From positions 1 through 64,000 of the forward strand of contig JABDMH010000012.1 in the NCBI GenBank assembly GCA_013001595.1: a stretch of 64,000 nucleotides of DNA, read 5' to 3'. Position numbers and translations under genes: made by a program. Positions 62,362 through 64,000 of the stretch are shown here, piece by piece. How positions within the stretch are numbered: position 1 is the stretch's first letter; every line of letters begins with the position of its first letter. The stretch comes from Saprospiraceae bacterium (GTDB lineage Bacteria > Bacteroidota > Bacteroidia > Chitinophagales > Saprospiraceae). The notes beneath the pieces are model-generated. The model was not told where the DNA came from, did not search any database, and was given only the letters and a program-made list of their open reading frames with translations.

Positions 62362-64000
62362 CTATAGTTCATTGCGCTTCAGTTGCTTGACCGCATAATC
62401 ACAAGCACGGGCAGTGAGTGCCATGTAGGTCAGCGAAGTGCTTACATTTCCAGATGAGACCATGCATGATCCATCGGTAACGAACAAATTGGGAATATCA
62501 TGACATTGATTATAGGCATTGAGCACGGATGACTTTGGATCTTGACCCATTCTTGCCGTACCCATTTCATGAACAGTATCTCCAAATACGGGCTCTGAAC
62601 TACTCACATGGATGTCTTGCAGGTCTGATACCTCAAGCATCTCAAGGATTTGCTCTTCGATGTCCTTGCGCATGGCCATTTCGTTTTCACCGTAAGCTGC
62701 TGATATCTTAATCATAGGTAGGCCCCATTGATCTTTTTGCTGGGGATCAATTTCCACGCGGTTCTCATAATAAGGAAGGGTTTCAGCTTGACAGCCAAGA
62801 GACATTTTCCATGGTCCATATTTGACCAACTTTTCTTTGAGCTCGGCACCTATGCCCATCTGTGATCCATCGATCTTTACTCTACTGGCACCTCCCCAGA
62901 CACCATAACCACGAAGAAAACCTGTTTCTTGCTTATCTACATTTCTAAATCTGGGGATCGCCACCATTGCTGGCCTAGTGCCTTTATATACTCTGTCTTC
63001 ATAGCCTTCTAATGTCCCGGATCCACTAATGCGACTGTGATGGTCCATAAGGTAGTGACCCAGCACACTACTGGAATTTGCCAATCCATCAGAAAACCTG
63101 TTGGTTTTGGAATTGAGAAGGATGGCAGTTGTGGGTATGGTAGATGCACAAAGAAAGATGATTCGAGCAAAATACTCGGTGACTTTCTGCGTCTTTGCAT
63201 CAATAACGCGCACACCAGTGGCTCGATCCTGGTTTTCGTCGTACATTACAGAGGCCACAATGGCATGAGATATCATGGTAAGATTTCCTGTCTCTGCAGC
63301 TGCCGGAAGGGTCGAACTATTGCTGGAAAAATATGCTCCATAAGGACACCCGCGATGGCACAGATTTCGAGCCTGACAGGCATATCTACCTTTAAATTGT
63401 CCGGGTTTGATTTCCGTAAGATGTGCAACCCGATTGGGTATCAGTTTTCGATCGCTGTAATGTGATTCAATCCGTTCTTTGACCACTTTTTCGGCATGAT
63501 TGAGATCAAAAGGTTTAAGAAACTGACCGTCGGGAAATTGCCAAATGTTTTCATAGGATCCAGCTACACCAATGAATTGCTCGACGTAATCATACCAGGG
63601 AGCAATGTCTTTATAGCGTATGGGCCAATCACTACCCACGCCATCTTTGAGATTGGCATCAAAGTCTAGGTCACTGAATCGATAGGCTCCTCGGCCCCAG
63701 AGTAGCGACCTGCCTCCCGTTTGATAACCTCTAAACCAATAAAATGGCTTCTGTTGAATGTAGGGATGCTGCTTGTCATTGACAAAGAAGGATTTGCTGC
63801 TGGTATCAAAGTTGTACTTCTTACTTTGTATGGGATAATTCTCTCTCTCTTCTCTAGTGACATGTCCGCCATTCTTAAACTGCCAGGGTGCCTTCAGTGC
63901 ATCTGGATAGTCCTGGACATGCTGTACCTCACGCCCTCTTTCTAAAACGAGTGTTTTCAGGCCTTTTTGTGTAAGTTCTTTCGCAGCCCAACCGCCGCTA
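62362..64000 (-). CDS. GMC-family oxidoreductase, 5' end cut by window edge
   Basis: The frame is open to the window edge on the minus strand with no stop, so the GTG at 63639 is internal. The first residues seen are SGGWAAKELTQKGLKTLVLE, following an FAD-binding GxGxxG loop that lies just outside. About 546 residues are visible. RGYQTGGRSLLWGRGAYRFS and the C-terminal EMGTARMGQDPKSSVLNAYN and NLFVTDGSCMVSSGNVSTSL are GMC hallmarks of sugar-alcohol or glucoside dehydrogenases in Bacteroidota. YACQARNLCHRGCPYGAYFS is a Cys-rich loop found in this subgroup. It converges with the 1474-residue haem-domain gene. A haem partner as electron acceptor is plausible. Confidence 0.9.
   Translation of the reverse strand, partial: SGGWAAKELTQKGLKTLVLERGREVQHVQDYPDALKAPWQFKNGGHVTREERENYPIQSKKYNFDTSSKSFFVNDKQHPYIQQKPFYWFRGYQTGGRSLLWGRGAYRFSDLDFDANLKDGVGSDWPIRYKDIAPWYDYVEQFIGVAGSYENIWQFPDGQFLKPFDLNHAEKVVKERIESHYSDRKLIPNRVAHLTEIKPGQFKGRYACQARNLCHRGCPYGAYFSSNSSTLPAAAETGNLTMISHAIVASVMYDENQDRATGVRVIDAKTQKVTEYFARIIFLCASTIPTTAILLNSKTNRFSDGLANSSSVLGHYLMDHHSRISGSGTLEGYEDRVYKGTRPAMVAIPRFRNVDKQETGFLRGYGVWGGASRVKIDGSQMGIGAELKEKLVKYGPWKMSLGCQAETLPYYENRVEIDPQQKDQWGLPMIKISAAYGENEMAMRKDIEEQILEMLEVSDLQDIHVSSSEPVFGDTVHEMGTARMGQDPKSSVLNAYNQCHDIPNLFVTDGSCMVSSGNVSTSLTYMALTARACDYAVKQLKRNEL

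Noticed and set aside
63837..63856. CT/AG dinucleotide run inside the GMC oxidoreductase gene as a possible phase-variable frameshift
   Set aside because: Reading the minus strand codon by codon through the run keeps one open frame (TREERENYP) to the window edge, so the gene is intact. Five repeat units are too few to claim phase variation.
1..64000. CRISPR arrays, rRNA genes, replication origin or a known defence system
   Set aside because: No regularly spaced repeats, rRNA segments, DnaA-box clusters or defence-family proteins were seen on reading both strands.

Overview
This 64 kb window comes from a free-living member of the Bacteroidota, most likely of the Saprospiria or Cytophagia type. 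The evidence is a SusC/SusD pair, a FecI/FecR/TonB-receptor/DUF4249 set, type IX secretion sorting tails (a type B CHU_C-like tail and a type A tail), a SecA of about 1100 residues with a SEC-C zinc tail, and -7 elements resembling TAnnTTTG or TATCTT. The genus cannot be fixed from sequence alone.

Layout. 1-2154: an edge-truncated PSD1/DUF1553 gene and a Tat-exported DUF1501 gene, a pair best known from Planctomycetes. 2161-9315: a queuosine-tRNA mannosyltransferase-like gene (minus), then a plus-strand run of GAF-SpoIIE phosphatase, TM2-TPR-SHOCT membrane protein, CBS-ACT protein, POTRA/Omp85 barrel and NAD kinase, followed by a separate small membrane protein. 9498-11219: a JAMM-like protein with lost metal ligands, next to a ThiF/MoeB-rhodanese E1-like enzyme. 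11305-13038: a type IX-secreted surface protein. 13270-20650: the tightly packed secA-SPOR-rodA-tgt-lptF/G run; the Tgt lacks all four zinc ligands. 20775-22129: two tandem paralogous ECF sigma genes with near-identical promoters and separate terminators. 22306-30391: scattered housekeeping genes (HtrA, phosphoesterase, SRAP, POT transporter, DUF4230, DUF3108, RuvC). 30464-35788: a FecI-FecR-TonB receptor-DUF4249 uptake locus. 35846-40927: M28 peptidase, RpiB and DUF2723 in one minus-strand operon. 41252-42645: a micro-ORF overlapping an RluA-type synthase, and a DinB-like gene.

43407-50649 is a small polysaccharide-utilisation locus (SusC, SusD and an opposite-strand heparinase II/III-type lyase), with a perfect inverted repeat before susC and a strong hairpin after susD. 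51094-52560 holds a CAT-anticodon tRNA followed by wreckage of an integrated element: an integrase remnant, an excisionase-like HTH gene, a DUF5131 fragment and a frameshifted secreted-protein fragment. 52728-57170 carries a TIMP/NTR-like secreted protein, a HAD hydrolase, RecX, a sugar-acid dehydratase of the IlvD/Edd family and a small conserved hypothetical gene. 57850-64000 carries a 1474-residue fusion (GH78-like Ig module, SGNH, PVC-type dehydrogenase propeller, HEAT repeats, CxxCH haem domain), convergent with an edge-truncated GMC oxidoreductase.

No CRISPR array, rRNA, complete prophage or recognisable defence system was seen. The points most worth a second look are the metal-ligand losses in the JAMM-like protein and in Tgt, the duplicated sigma module, the 1474-residue fusion and the tRNA-linked element remnant.
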